A stretch of 64,000 nucleotides of DNA from Flectobacillus rivi (GCF_030056655.1 NZ_JASHIE010000017.1:106280-170279), one strand, 5' to 3'. Shown: positions 26,205 to 35,457, counted from the first letter of the stretch. Notes: generated from the letters alone by a model not told the origin. Numbers and translations: made by a program.

Positions 26205-28709
26205 ATGTTATTGCAAGAAAACACCCTAGATTTCCAAGAGGAAAACACCGTCTTCGCCGATGTAATCGTGCCTGTAGCGGTGCCAAATTTGTTTACATAC
26301 CGAGTCCCTCGTGATTTTGCCCAGCATATTCGGGTAGGAGCAAGGGTAATTGTGCAATTTGGAAAATCTAAAGTAGTAACTGCTGTTATTGCTCGTTTAC
26401 ATCATCAGCCACCCCAAAAATATCAAGCCAAATATATTCTTGAATTGTTGGACGATGCACCTCTGGTCACGCCACAACAAATAGAGCTATTTCAGTGGAT
26501 TGCAGATTATTACATGTGCCACGTGGGCGAGGTGCTCAATGTGGCGTTACCGTCTGGACTCAAAATCTCCAGCTTGTCGAAAGTACAATTTAATCCAGAA
26601 TTTGACCGTCCAGAACTTTTGACAGAACGTGAGGGGGTAATTATAGAAGAACTCAAAAAACATCAGTCGCTTACCTACGACGAACTTGCTCGTTTTGCCG
26701 ATGTCAAAAATGTGTATCACCTTATTAAGGCTTTGGTACAAAAGCAAGCCATTATTGTTTTTGAGGAAGTCAAAGAAAAATATACACCCAAAATCATTCG
26801 AAAAGTACGTCTCAACCACTTTTATGAGGAGGCTGGGTACTTGACAGCCTTGTTGGGTGAGCTTGAAAAAACGCCCAAACAGTTAGAAGTGATTTTGCAA
26901 TACTTGCGTTATGTACCCGTATTGCGAACTCCAGCACTCAATGCCAAAGGCTTAGAAAAAAGTACGCTAACCAAAGCCGAAATTTCGGATAGTTCTTTGA
27001 ATACTTTATTGAAAAATGGTATTCTCGAACAATTTGATGTAATCGTAAGTCGATTTGAGGAAGATGTTGACTTTGTGGAAGCTCCAACGCCTGAATTGTC
27101 TGAAGCACAAAAGCGAGCAATGACAGAAATCATGCAATCTTTCGAAGAAAAAGATACCGTTTTATTGCATGGAATTACGGGTAGTGGCAAAACAGAGGTA
27201 TATATCAACCTCATAGAGCAAGTATTGGCAGGTGGTTCGCAAGTCCTTTATCTATTGCCTGAAATTGCCCTAACGACACAGATTGTAGTTCGCTTGCGCA
27301 AGGTGTTTGGGGATAAAATGGGAATATACCACTCTAAATTTTCAGATAACGAGCGAGTTGAAGTTTGGAAAGGGGTTATTTCTGGCAAATTCCAGTTTGT
27401 AATTGGCGTACGTTCTGCGGTGTTTTTGCCTTTCGATAACTTAGGCTTAATCATTGTAGATGAAGAACATGAAACGTCTTATAAGCAATTTGATCCTGCG
27501 CCACGTTATCATGCTCGTGATGTAGCAGTGGTGATAGCGCATAAGCAAAAAGCCAAAGTGTTGCTAGGCTCGGCTACGCCTGCCATCGAGACGTATTACA
27601 ATGCCTTGACAGGTCGCTATGGTTTGGTAACGATGAAACAACGTTTTGGCAATGCCCAGCTACCCGATATTCGATTGATTGATGTGAAGTATGCTCGTAA
27701 AAATAAGGAGGTCAAAGGCGATTTTTCAAACATGATGTTGGATGCCATTCGACTGAATTTTGAGCAAAAAGAACAAACGATTTTGTTTCAAAACCGTCGT
27801 GGGTATTCGCCTTATATTCAGTGTGATGACTGTGATACAATAGTGTCTTGTCCGAATTGCGACGTAAGCTTGACGTATCATTATCGTGAACAAGAGTTGC
27901 GTTGCCATTATTGTGGTTATCATGAGTCGATGCACCGCACTTGTCAAGCTTGTGGTTCTGTCAAATTGCGAACGAGAGGTTATGGTACTGAAAAAATCGA
28001 AGAAGAATTACAGTTACTTTTCCCTGAAGCCAAAATCGCGCGTATGGACTTAGATACGACACGTACCAAAACGGCCTTTCAAACTTTGATTAATGAAGTA
28101 GAGAAAGGAGCAGTCGATATTTTGGTTGGTACCCAGATGGTATCGAAAGGATTGGATTTTGAAAAAGTGAGTTTAGTCTGCATTTTTGATGCCGACAAAA
28201 TGATTAATTTCCCAGACTTTAGGGCTACAGAAAAAGCTTTTCAGATGCTGACCCAAGTAGCAGGTAGAGCAGGTCGCAGGTCGATTCGAGGAAATGTATT
28301 AATACAAACGAACAATACTAAACAGCCGATTTTGCAGCAAATCATTGAAAGTGATTATGAGGGAATGTATTCGCAGGAAATAGCAGAGCGCGAAGCCTTT
28401 CGTTATCCACCTTTTACTAGATTGATTAAGATTATTGTGAAACATACCGAAGATGCAACGGCCGACAAAGCTGCCAAGGATTTAGGGGCTAAACTCGTGG
28501 AAAAACTCAGTGCAGCAAGGGTTTTAGGTCCAGAAAGACCGCTTGTAGAACGAGTTCGTAATCAGTTTATTTATGAAATTATGATTAAACTCGAAAAGAA
28601 CTTACCTCTCAAAGCCGTTAAAAATTATATCTCTGAACAAATCGAGGCTATATCGGTTGGAAAAGAATATAAAGGTAGCAGTATTGTCATCGATGTGGAT
28701 TGTGGATAG
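26205..28709 (+). CDS. priA: Primosomal protein N' (PriA helicase)
   Basis: About 834 residues if begun at the ATG at 26205; an in-frame ATG eight codons earlier (26181) is possible. The N-terminal 3'-DNA-binding domain has VFADVIVPVAVPNLFTYRVP. Helicase motifs follow: GITGSGKTEVY (Walker A, 323-330), DEEHETSYKQFDPAPRYHARD (Walker B), LLGSATPA, LVGTQMVSKGLDF and QVAGRAGRR. The zinc region has eight Cys in CDDCD, CPNC, CHYC and CQAC pairs. PriA restarts collapsed replication forks by loading DnaB. It is a single gene; length is slightly above E. coli PriA, as usual in this phylum. Confidence 0.96.
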   Translation: MLLQENTLDFQEENTVFADVIVPVAVPNLFTYRVPRDFAQHIRVGARVIVQFGKSKVVTAVIARLHHQPPQKYQAKYILELLDDAPLVTPQQIELFQWIADYYMCHVGEVLNVALPSGLKISSLSKVQFNPEFDRPELLTEREGVIIEELKKHQSLTYDELARFADVKNVYHLIKALVQKQAIIVFEEVKEKYTPKIIRKVRLNHFYEEAGYLTALLGELEKTPKQLEVILQYLRYVPVLRTPALNAKGLEKSTLTKAEISDSSLNTLLKNGILEQFDVIVSRFEEDVDFVEAPTPELSEAQKRAMTEIMQSFEEKDTVLLHGITGSGKTEVYINLIEQVLAGGSQVLYLLPEIALTTQIVVRLRKVFGDKMGIYHSKFSDNERVEVWKGVISGKFQFVIGVRSAVFLPFDNLGLIIVDEEHETSYKQFDPAPRYHARDVAVVIAHKQKAKVLLGSATPAIETYYNALTGRYGLVTMKQRFGNAQLPDIRLIDVKYARKNKEVKGDFSNMMLDAIRLNFEQKEQTILFQNRRGYSPYIQCDDCDTIVSCPNCDVSLTYHYREQELRCHYCGYHESMHRTCQACGSVKLRTRGYGTEKIEEELQLLFPEAKIARMDLDTTRTKTAFQTLINEVEKGAVDILVGTQMVSKGLDFEKVSLVCIFDADKMINFPDFRATEKAFQMLTQVAGRAGRRSIRGNVLIQTNNTKQPILQQIIESDYEGMYSQEIAEREAFRYPPFTRLIKIIVKHTEDATADKAAKDLGAKLVEKLSAARVLGPERPLVERVRNQFIYEIMIKLEKNLPLKAVKNYISEQIEAISVGKEYKGSSIVIDVDCG

Positions 28710-28733
28710 GCATTGTGCTTTTGGCTATCAGCT

Positions 28734-28773
28734 TTCAGGAAAGATACACAGTCAATGATGAATCTTTCCTGAA
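28734..28773 (+). terminator. Hairpin after priA
   Basis: A perfect 12-bp stem TTCAGGAAAGAT/ATCTTTCCTGAA with a 16-nt loop, 25 bp after the priA stop. There is no clear T-run, so it may be a transcript-end hairpin or a repeat remnant. Confidence 0.5.
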
Positions 28774-28862
28774 CCTTCCAACAGATAAAATCCAAATAAG
28801 ATATAAAGTTCGTATATCGCTAGGCGGATACCTGCTACTTAAACTTTGCTTCCTATATCATT

Positions 28863-29696
28863 ATGAAAAATATCTTATTGCTTGTGATGGCTATTTCTTT
28901 GTTGGGCGGAATGGTCGTATTATCTTACTTTTTTACACCCTTGGCTTGGGGTGCAGGACTTCTCTGGCTTTGTCTCACGCTACTTTGGCTTTGGAGTTTG
29001 CGTATCAAAGACTCTAGCATTATTGATTCCTTTTGGGGAATGGGTTTTGTGATTTTGGCATGGCTGTGGTACGGACTTTTACCTGAGACCAATCCACGGG
29101 CGCTAGTGTTATGTGTATTAGTCTCGATTTGGGGAATACGATTGTCGACACATATAGCAGTCCGTAATCATGGAAAAGGAGAGGACTATCGCTATCAAGC
29201 TTTCCGCGAAGCACATGGGGATAAGTATTGGTGGAGGTCATATTTTAGGGTATATCTATTACAAGGCATATTGCTTTGGTTGATTTCTTTACCCCTCTTT
29301 TTTACCCAACATACACCCTTTACAGGCTGGACATGGGTCGATGCATTGGGTGGTATTGTTTGGTTGGCAGGCTTTGTATTCGAAGCACTTGGCGACTGGC
29401 AATTAGCGCAATTCAAAGCTAACCCACAAAACAAAGGCAAAGTATTTGATAATGGTTTGTGGCAATACACCCGTCATCCCAATTATTTTGGCGATGCCGT
29501 ATTATGGTGGGGATATTTTGGTTTTGCTGTCGCAGCAGGAGCAGGCTGGACGGTCTTAAGCCCTCTATTAATGACCTTCCTTTTGATGAAAGTCTCAGGC
29601 GTAGCTCTACTCGAAGAAAGACTCGTAGAAACCAAACCTCAATACCTAGACTATATGAGTCAAACTCCAGCATTTTTTCCTAAGTTTTGGAGATAG
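28863..29696 (+). CDS. DUF1295 membrane protein (steroid 5-alpha-reductase/ICMT-like fold)
   Basis: A 277-residue polytopic protein with about seven hydrophobic segments. The family core is clear: IIDSFWGMGFVILAWLWY, a RNHGKGEDYRYQAFRE loop, LGDWQLAQFKANPQNKGKVFDNGLWQYTRHPNYFGDAVLWWGYF (about 185-228), and the closing LLEERLVETKPQYLDYMSQT. The RHPNYFGD segment binds the cofactor in related reductases (NADPH) and isoprenyl methyltransferases (AdoMet). The substrate is probably a lipid, unknown. Confidence 0.88.
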   Translation: MKNILLLVMAISLLGGMVVLSYFFTPLAWGAGLLWLCLTLLWLWSLRIKDSSIIDSFWGMGFVILAWLWYGLLPETNPRALVLCVLVSIWGIRLSTHIAVRNHGKGEDYRYQAFREAHGDKYWWRSYFRVYLLQGILLWLISLPLFFTQHTPFTGWTWVDALGGIVWLAGFVFEALGDWQLAQFKANPQNKGKVFDNGLWQYTRHPNYFGDAVLWWGYFGFAVAAGAGWTVLSPLLMTFLLMKVSGVALLEERLVETKPQYLDYMSQTPAFFPKFWR

Positions 29697-29804
29697 AGTT
29701 GTAAAATAAGAAGGGTGGGTGGGATATGGAAACTTTCAAAATCTCTAATTGTACATTCTAGTACTATCACTATATTTATAAAAACAAAAATAATTCTCGC
29801 TTTA

Positions 29805-30308
29805 ATGAAGACTTTTGATTTAACCTATTTTGGAGTAATAAATATTACTCAATTGGAAAAGGACTATAGAACTAATACAATCTATAGTAGTAAGGCTCTA
29901 AACTTAGATATAAACTTTGAAAATGAAAGTATAGATGAAGAACAAGCGCTAGAAATAAATCATATACTAAATAATATTTCTGCAATTGATGAGGAAAATA
30001 GAAAACAGATTAATAAAGATTTTAAGAAAAAAGGAGAAACCCGTGATTATATAACTTTTTATTTAGAAGAGCTTTTTGAAGAAGAGTTACAAGAGATTAT
30101 TGATTATAATGACAAATCTATTTCAAAAGAAAAACAATTACTAAATAAACTTATATTGATCAGAGTTGGATTATATCCAGATAATGCTACGGGTTACTCT
30201 GTAGTTTTTGATTACTCGATTGAAATTGAAGGGGAGCCCTGTAATCAATTATTGGTAGTTAAGACTGATATAAAAGGAAAACTCGACCATATTACTTGGG
30301 AAAGTTAA
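29805..30308 (+). CDS. DUF2004 domain protein
   Basis: About 167 residues from the ATG at 29805. The frame is open from 29715, but MKTFDLTYFGVINITQLEKDY is the typical family start. The middle is acidic and helical (INHILNNISAIDEENRKQINKDF, YLEELFEEELQEII), and the C-terminus is a beta-rich LIRVGLYPDNATGYSVVFDYSI block. DUF2004 proteins are small, cytoplasmic and frequently found among orphan immunity genes of contact-dependent toxin systems. No toxin is visible in the window, so an immunity role is only inference. The very low GC of the gene stands out against priA and the DUF1295 gene upstream. Confidence 0.75.
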   Translation: MKTFDLTYFGVINITQLEKDYRTNTIYSSKALNLDINFENESIDEEQALEINHILNNISAIDEENRKQINKDFKKKGETRDYITFYLEELFEEELQEIIDYNDKSISKEKQLLNKLILIRVGLYPDNATGYSVVFDYSIEIEGEPCNQLLVVKTDIKGKLDHITWES

Positions 30309-30452
30309 TCTTTATTTATACTCTGTAAACTATCTTTTTACCGTTTCAATTTCAGTGTTCCAAACTATCTCTTTCACTTGTCATTTCGTTTGACTTAGTC
30401 ATACACTATGGAGATTTGAGAATTTTAACTTTACAGAAACATCTAATACACC

Positions 30453-30887
30453 ATGCACCTTGAAGACTTCATAAAATTTGTTGATAAAACAATTGATGAG
30501 CTAATTCTTTATGCACAAATGCATGCAGGAAAGGATTATACAGACTATGAATTAGAGTTTTTGTGGCAAATATATGGTTCAAAAATAGTTGATGGTAAAG
30601 AAAATATCGTGTATGAAATAACGGATCAAGTTTTTATATCTCCTGATAAAATCTATCCCTGCGTAAATTTGATTATTGAACAACTTACTCCAGAAAAGCG
30701 ACTAAGAATTCTCGGACGTAGAGCTGGGTATGAGCCTAGAGAGTTTGGAATCGGATGGAGTAACAGACCTGGGCCTTTTATTTATGGTTTAGGGAAAGGA
30801 ATGTTGACAGGACTTGTAGATACCAATACTCTAGCATTTAGAAAGAAATTGATAGATCTGGGGCTTTTATTTGATAAACAAGCTTAA
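30453..30887 (+). CDS. Small cytoplasmic protein of unknown family
   Basis: A 144-residue protein without signal peptide or membrane segment. I do not recognise it. Visible features are an acidic helical start (DFIKFVDKTIDELILYAQMH), a beta-like middle (KENIVYEITDQVFISPDKIYPC), a basic KRLRILGRRAGYEPREFGIGW stretch, and a glycine-rich PGPFIYGLGKGMLTGL segment. It lies between the DUF2004 and DinB genes on the same strand with 144 and 76 bp gaps, among other small genes of possible immunity type. The composition suggests a real, translated gene. Confidence 0.6.
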   Translation: MHLEDFIKFVDKTIDELILYAQMHAGKDYTDYELEFLWQIYGSKIVDGKENIVYEITDQVFISPDKIYPCVNLIIEQLTPEKRLRILGRRAGYEPREFGIGWSNRPGPFIYGLGKGMLTGLVDTNTLAFRKKLIDLGLLFDKQA

Positions 30888-30963
30888 GAGGATGTAAGTC
30901 TTGAAATGCTGTTCAATTCAATGTAGAAATAGTCTACGTTTCAATTATCTAAAACGCCTTCCC

Positions 30964-31491
30964 ATGAACAAACCCCTCCAACAAATACTATGGAATCAGT
31001 TTGGTGCAAGCATTGATATGCTCATTAATGTTGTGTCAAGCTGTCCTGATGATTTTTTTACTACTCATAGACGTTTTTACTATATTGCTTTTCATAGTGC
31101 CATATTTCTGGATTACTATTTAACTATTCCTCCGAGTGATTTTTCTCCTATGCTTTCTTTTACTCAAAAGGATGAACAAGATAGACCAGAGGAGTCAATC
31201 GGGGATTTTATTCCTGACAGAGATTACAGTAAACAAGAAATCGTAAAATACCTTGAACATAGCAGAGAGAAGTGCAAACAGCTTGTGGAAGGTTTGACAG
31301 AGGAAAAATTACAGGAGAGATTCAAAGAAGGCGACGAGCCTGAGGATATGGATTATCCGATGTTGGAAATCATACTTTATAATCTCCGACATACCCAGCA
31401 CCATACCGCACAACTCAATATGCTTTTACGCCAACATCTTGATATTCATACAGAATGGTCTTTTAGAGTAGGGGATATTCATAAAGCATGA
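30964..31491 (+). CDS. DinB-superfamily protein
   Basis: About 175 residues from the ATG at 30964 (the frame opens at 30901, but the upstream part is not DinB-like). The four-helix bundle has its metal His residues in FYYIAFHSAIFLDYYL (about 40-55) and in LRHTQHHTAQLNMLLRQH near 137-154. It is distinct from the DinB-like gene at 22468 and from the YfiT branch. Members can be metal-dependent thiol transferases or hydrolases; the activity here is unknown. Confidence 0.85.
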   Translation: MNKPLQQILWNQFGASIDMLINVVSSCPDDFFTTHRRFYYIAFHSAIFLDYYLTIPPSDFSPMLSFTQKDEQDRPEESIGDFIPDRDYSKQEIVKYLEHSREKCKQLVEGLTEEKLQERFKEGDEPEDMDYPMLEIILYNLRHTQHHTAQLNMLLRQHLDIHTEWSFRVGDIHKA

Positions 31492-31575
31492 ATAACCTTA
31501 GGTGAAGGAGATTACAATTTTTAACTTAGCGTATATGATTGCCGAATGCTTAATAAACCAAAAACTCCTCAAACT

Positions 31576-32877
31576 ATGAAAAGAAAATGTTGGCTCTACT
31601 TATGTACTCTTCTTTTTGCCACAACCATTCATGCTCAAACTGTTTTTCATACGAAAGATATCGACAATTTTTTCCAAGCATTTGATAGTGTACAAACTAC
31701 AACAGACCAAGAAAAGCAAATTGCTTTCGTGCAACAATTATACTTGGATAGAGGAAGTTTGGGTGTCAAATATGCCATTACTCATTCGGTTGATGGTGGC
31801 AAAATTGCTACAGCAAAATACTGGGTGGATTTAATGACGCAAAGCAAGGAAAACATTATCAGAATACGCCCTTATCTAAATAATCTTCCTTCTCAAATGA
31901 GAATCTTAGAACCTAAATTCAAGTACTTCAAAGAGCAGTATCCTGATTTTGTAGAAGGAAATGTATATTTTGTATTTGGGTTGGGTATGTTTGGAGGACG
32001 CCCTGAAGGAAATGATTTGTTCATTGGTTCTGAAGTAGTTGCGAGTGAAAAACCAGATTGGGCCGTAAGTATTGTACTGCATGAATATGTTCATACACTG
32101 CAAAAAAAATCAAACAATGCCCTTTTAGCGCATTGTTTGAATGAAGGGGCTTGTGATTTTATAGCAGAAGTGATTAATCAAAAAAACTTACGAGATTCCT
32201 ATCCCAATGGGTATATTGATTTTGGTTATCAGCATGAAAAAGCTGTTTGGAAGGAGTTTAAAAAGTTTATTGCTTCTAATGAAAAAGGTAAGTTTTTTGA
32301 TTGGCTTTACGGTACCAAAGGGAGAAATATCAATGGTCTTCAAATGAAAGATTTAGGGTATTTTATGGGATACAAAATTTGTAAATCCTATTATGATCGT
32401 TCGACAGACAAAAAGCAAGCTATCAAGGATATTATTGAAATGGATGTTAGTACAGATGAAAAAGCTCGAGCTTTCTTACTTAAGTCTGGGTATGTTCCTA
32501 AAAGCGATTTAAAGTTGATTCAAAATATGTCGTTTACGAAAGTTATCGAGCATAAAAAAGGAGTCAAGTTAATCCAATATGGTTATAAGCTAGAAAAGAG
32601 TCAAGTTGTATTTACCTTCGAATTGCCTAAAAATATCGACAAATCTCAAGTGCAATACATCACAATAGCAGGAACATTTAATGGTTGGAATCCCCAAAAT
32701 TTGGACTATAAAATGACGAATATTGCAAATAATATTTATCAGTTATCACTACCTATGTCTAAGCTTAAAGAAAAGAATCACGAGTTTAAGTTTGTGATTA
32801 ATGGCGATAACTGGCAGTCAGTCCCTGAAAATGCTAAAAATACTCAGAATGGAAACCTAACCTTGGAGATACCCTAA
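31576..32877 (+). CDS. Secreted HExxH metallopeptidase with C-terminal glycogen-binding-like domain
   Basis: About 433 residues from the ATG at 31576, which starts a signal peptide (MKRKCWLYLCTLLFATTIHAQ). The catalytic region carries HEYVHTLQ (zinc ligands His, His) followed by LNEGACDFIAEVI (NEGxxDF, the likely third ligand Glu), a gluzincin pattern like DUF2268/gliding-type peptidases. About 80 residues at the C-terminus form an AMPK/isoamylase-type early-set domain: VQYITIAGTFNGWNPQNL, FKFVINGDNWQS. The joining of a peptidase to a glucan-binding-like domain is unusual. It may target the enzyme to a polysaccharide, or the domain may be structural. Confidence 0.8.
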   Translation: MKRKCWLYLCTLLFATTIHAQTVFHTKDIDNFFQAFDSVQTTTDQEKQIAFVQQLYLDRGSLGVKYAITHSVDGGKIATAKYWVDLMTQSKENIIRIRPYLNNLPSQMRILEPKFKYFKEQYPDFVEGNVYFVFGLGMFGGRPEGNDLFIGSEVVASEKPDWAVSIVLHEYVHTLQKKSNNALLAHCLNEGACDFIAEVINQKNLRDSYPNGYIDFGYQHEKAVWKEFKKFIASNEKGKFFDWLYGTKGRNINGLQMKDLGYFMGYKICKSYYDRSTDKKQAIKDIIEMDVSTDEKARAFLLKSGYVPKSDLKLIQNMSFTKVIEHKKGVKLIQYGYKLEKSQVVFTFELPKNIDKSQVQYITIAGTFNGWNPQNLDYKMTNIANNIYQLSLPMSKLKEKNHEFKFVINGDNWQSVPENAKNTQNGNLTLEIP

Positions 32878-32901
32878 ACGCCATCATAACCCCACAACCT
32901 A

Positions 32902-33660
32902 ATGAATCAATTGCTTTTTGTTCTCATCATAAGCTTTTTTACAGATTTGAGTAAACCTATTGCTTTTAAGTCAGAAAGCAACTTTAGCCCTGATACACTG
33001 AAATGGTATGACCAAGCTCGAAAACGAGAAATCCCTATTGCTATTTACCAACCCAAAACTGTTAAGAAAACTCCTAAGCAGAGACTGGTAATTTTTAGTC
33101 ATGGTTATGGACAAAACAGAGGAGGAGATTACCTGATGTATTCTTACGTGACAGAATTCTTGGCTTCAAAAGGATTCTTTGTCGTTAGTATTCAGCACGA
33201 GCTTGCTACAGATAGTTTGATACCCTCGACAGGTAAGCCTCAAATCGTGCGACGACCTTTTTGGGAACGTGGTGCCGACAATATTCTGTTTGTGATTCAT
33301 GAACTTCGAAAGACGCATCCTGAACTAGATTATCATCAAATTACCTTGATTGGGCATTCTAATGGGGGAGATATGACGGCTTTGTTCCCGCAAAAATATC
33401 CTAATATAGTGCATAAGATTATAACCTTAGACAATAGAAGAATGGCATTGCCAAGAACGGCTAAACCCCAAGTATATTCTCTACGGTCGAGCTACCAACC
33501 AGCAGACGAAGGAGTTTTGCCGACGGAAGAAGAAAGAAAAAAGATTGGTGCCAGAATAATCACCTTAGCCAATACCAAACATAATGATATGAATGATGAT
33601 GCCACAGATGAGCAACGCAAAGAGATTCAAAACTATTTACTATCGTTTTTAAATGACTGA
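32902..33660 (+). CDS. Exported alpha/beta hydrolase
   Basis: A 252-residue protein with an N-terminal hydrophobic segment that looks like a signal peptide. Motifs: VIFSHGYGQNRGGDYLMYSYV (oxyanion region), VVSIQHELATD, and nucleophile elbow LIGHSNGGDMTALF (Ser in GHSNG). Later NTKHNDMNDD may supply the His. It resembles platelet-activating-factor-hydrolase/dienelactone-type esterases; the substrate is unknown. It starts 24 bp after the peptidase gene, suggesting one transcript. Confidence 0.85.
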   Translation: MNQLLFVLIISFFTDLSKPIAFKSESNFSPDTLKWYDQARKREIPIAIYQPKTVKKTPKQRLVIFSHGYGQNRGGDYLMYSYVTEFLASKGFFVVSIQHELATDSLIPSTGKPQIVRRPFWERGADNILFVIHELRKTHPELDYHQITLIGHSNGGDMTALFPQKYPNIVHKIITLDNRRMALPRTAKPQVYSLRSSYQPADEGVLPTEEERKKIGARIITLANTKHNDMNDDATDEQRKEIQNYLLSFLND

Positions 33661-33927
33661 AAGTAATTTGTATGGCTATGAATAGAACCTCATAGAGATG
33701 AGTAATCAGCGATTTTCTATGAGGCTAATTCAGCCAATTTACATCAGCATAAATATATTTTTTGTTGTATCAACATACATATCCCGTATAATAGTTTTCC
33801 AGTATTTGATAGGATAATTATCAGTTTTTAAACCCTATTGTTCTATATTTGGATTAAGTAAAATGCATTATATTTTAAGATTATAAAAAAATTAATCAAC
33901 ACTTATCAAAACTTAAACACAATACCT

Positions 33928-34413
33928 ATGAAAAACCTATTATTAATCATCCTCTCTTCTTTTTTTGTGGCTTGTAGCACTATCGATGATGTACCGCTTT
34001 GTTATAATATTTCAGCTAATGTAGACTTTTCGGTAATTAATGCCCAAAATGAGGATTTACTAAATCCATCCAATCCCAACCGTTTGCCCGTATCAGGCAT
34101 TAAAATCTTCTTCGTTGTCAATGGGAAAAGCCAAGAAGTAAGTAATCCAATGGCAGATAATCCTTCTGGGTTTAGAATTTATAAACGTGATGATGAAGCT
34201 AGATATAGAATTGGCATTAGTCTCAATCATGCAGAAACGGTAGAAAAACCAATCACCTATATTCAATGGAGTAATGCTGATATAGATACTCTAGAGGCTT
34301 CCTTTGAGAGAAATCCATGTGGTATAGCACAGCAAGTGATTTGGCTCAATGGCAAAAAAGTTTGGGAAGCTCGTAGCAGTACCTCAAGTCCCTATTTTGT
34401 GAAACAAATGTGA
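33928..34413 (+). CDS. Lipoprotein of unknown function
   Basis: A 161-residue protein. Signal peptide with lipobox FFVACS (Cys16). The rest is a single beta-rich domain with the pattern ISANVDFSVINAQNEDLLNP, SGIKIFFVVNGKSQEV, YKRDDEARYRIGISLN and QVIWLNGKKVWEA, similar in style to other Bacteroidota surface lipoproteins, but no named family is recognised. Standalone gene with a 267-bp region upstream that is AT-rich and without visible dyads. A dispersed hairpin element follows. Confidence 0.72.
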   Translation: MKNLLLIILSSFFVACSTIDDVPLCYNISANVDFSVINAQNEDLLNPSNPNRLPVSGIKIFFVVNGKSQEVSNPMADNPSGFRIYKRDDEARYRIGISLNHAETVEKPITYIQWSNADIDTLEASFERNPCGIAQQVIWLNGKKVWEARSSTSSPYFVKQM

Positions 34414-34443
34414 GTAGGTGGCAAAATTAAATCTATTTTACCT

Positions 34444-34539
34444 GCTTTAAGCTTTATGCCATAGGTTAAAAGTTAAAACGTGCTTCTTATGAAATAATGG
34501 AGACATTTAGCATAATGCCTATGGCTTATAGCTCAAAGC
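34444..34539. repeat. Dispersed hairpin element B, copy 1
   Basis: Left arm GCTTTAAGCTTTATGCCATA (34444-34463 onward) and right arm GCATAATGCCTATGGCTTAT (34510 onward) are imperfect inverted copies, about 96 bp overall. The centre has GCTTCTTATGAAATAATGG, like the centre at about 54880. It starts 31 bp after a stop codon. Confidence 0.62.
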
Positions 34540-34604
34540 GTAGTAATTCAATCTTATCTTACATTATTGCTTGATTCTAAATTAATGCTTAGGGTGCTTT
34601 TAAA

Positions 34605-35366
34605 ATGAAAAACGAACATAACTGTATCAATAAAAACGACTTACTGGAACGAACCAAGCAAGATATTGTGCAATTTGGGCTTCAGGTAATATCGGTTACC
34701 TCAACCGACTATTCGCCTTCTTTTTCTTACAGTATTGGCTTGACTCAAACGTACCAACATCCAGAAATTATTTGTTTTGGACTGTCTAGCAGTTTAGGTC
34801 ATGAAATAATCAATGACATAGCGTCTATGATTAAAAATGGAACAATATTCGAAGACGGAAAGATTTATACAGACATTTTTCAAGACAGTAAAGCTACTTT
34901 TATAACTGTTGACCAAAGTAACTTGGAATACTACTTTGGTGAAGGGCTAAACTACTATCAAGGTGATACGTTTACTGCTTTAGAGCTTATTTGGACTGAC
35001 CGAAACGACTTATTCCCTTGGGAGGAAAATTTTGAAGAGGAGTTTTTGTACAAACAGCCTTTACTCGACAGAAACGTAGAATTCAAATTTAATGAACCTC
35101 ACAATTTGAGCATTTTTACGACTCGTCAGTGGCTCGAAGAACATAAGCCGATTTTAAGGGTGCTACATGATCATGATGGAGATTGGCAGTTTTTGACAGG
35201 TGACCAAATGCCCGAAGACATACGGGTGGTAGCTCTTTCTGAGATAGTCCGCAGTGACCAGACCTTAAATGAGATTTTTGACCTAGAATACGGCGAAGAA
35301 GCCGAAAGAGCATCCGTTAGTGAAGAATGGGAAAGAAATTCACTTGAAGAATATGAGGAGGAGTAG
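34605..35366 (+). CDS. DUF4262 protein with C-terminal DUF2185/Imm33-like segment
   Basis: A 253-residue soluble protein. The N-terminal half is DUF4262: FGLQVISVTSTDYSPSFSYSIGLTQTYQHPEIICFGLSSSLGHEIINDI (about 23-71). The C-terminal half has FTTRQWLEEHKPILRVLHDHDGDWQFLTGDQ and VALSEIVRSDQTLNEIFDLEYGEEAER, resembling the DUF2185 immunity-type domain (my recognition; not searched). DUF4262 proteins are widespread and uncharacterised, while DUF2185 proteins are often immunity partners. The acidic tail SLEEYEEE is notable. Confidence 0.78.
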   Translation: MKNEHNCINKNDLLERTKQDIVQFGLQVISVTSTDYSPSFSYSIGLTQTYQHPEIICFGLSSSLGHEIINDIASMIKNGTIFEDGKIYTDIFQDSKATFITVDQSNLEYYFGEGLNYYQGDTFTALELIWTDRNDLFPWEENFEEEFLYKQPLLDRNVEFKFNEPHNLSIFTTRQWLEEHKPILRVLHDHDGDWQFLTGDQMPEDIRVVALSEIVRSDQTLNEIFDLEYGEEAERASVSEEWERNSLEEYEEE

Positions 35367-35457
35367 AGGATTATAAGTCATTATTATTGATTGAGATGAG
35401 TGCGATACTAGCTTTCTCTTTAGATGAGATTATTAAGTTTGACTTAAAAGCAAAGTA

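Noticed and set aside
28700..29017. 105-residue frame overlapping the end of priA and the start of the DUF1295 gene
   Set aside because: Overlaps two real genes in another frame and spans a hairpin.
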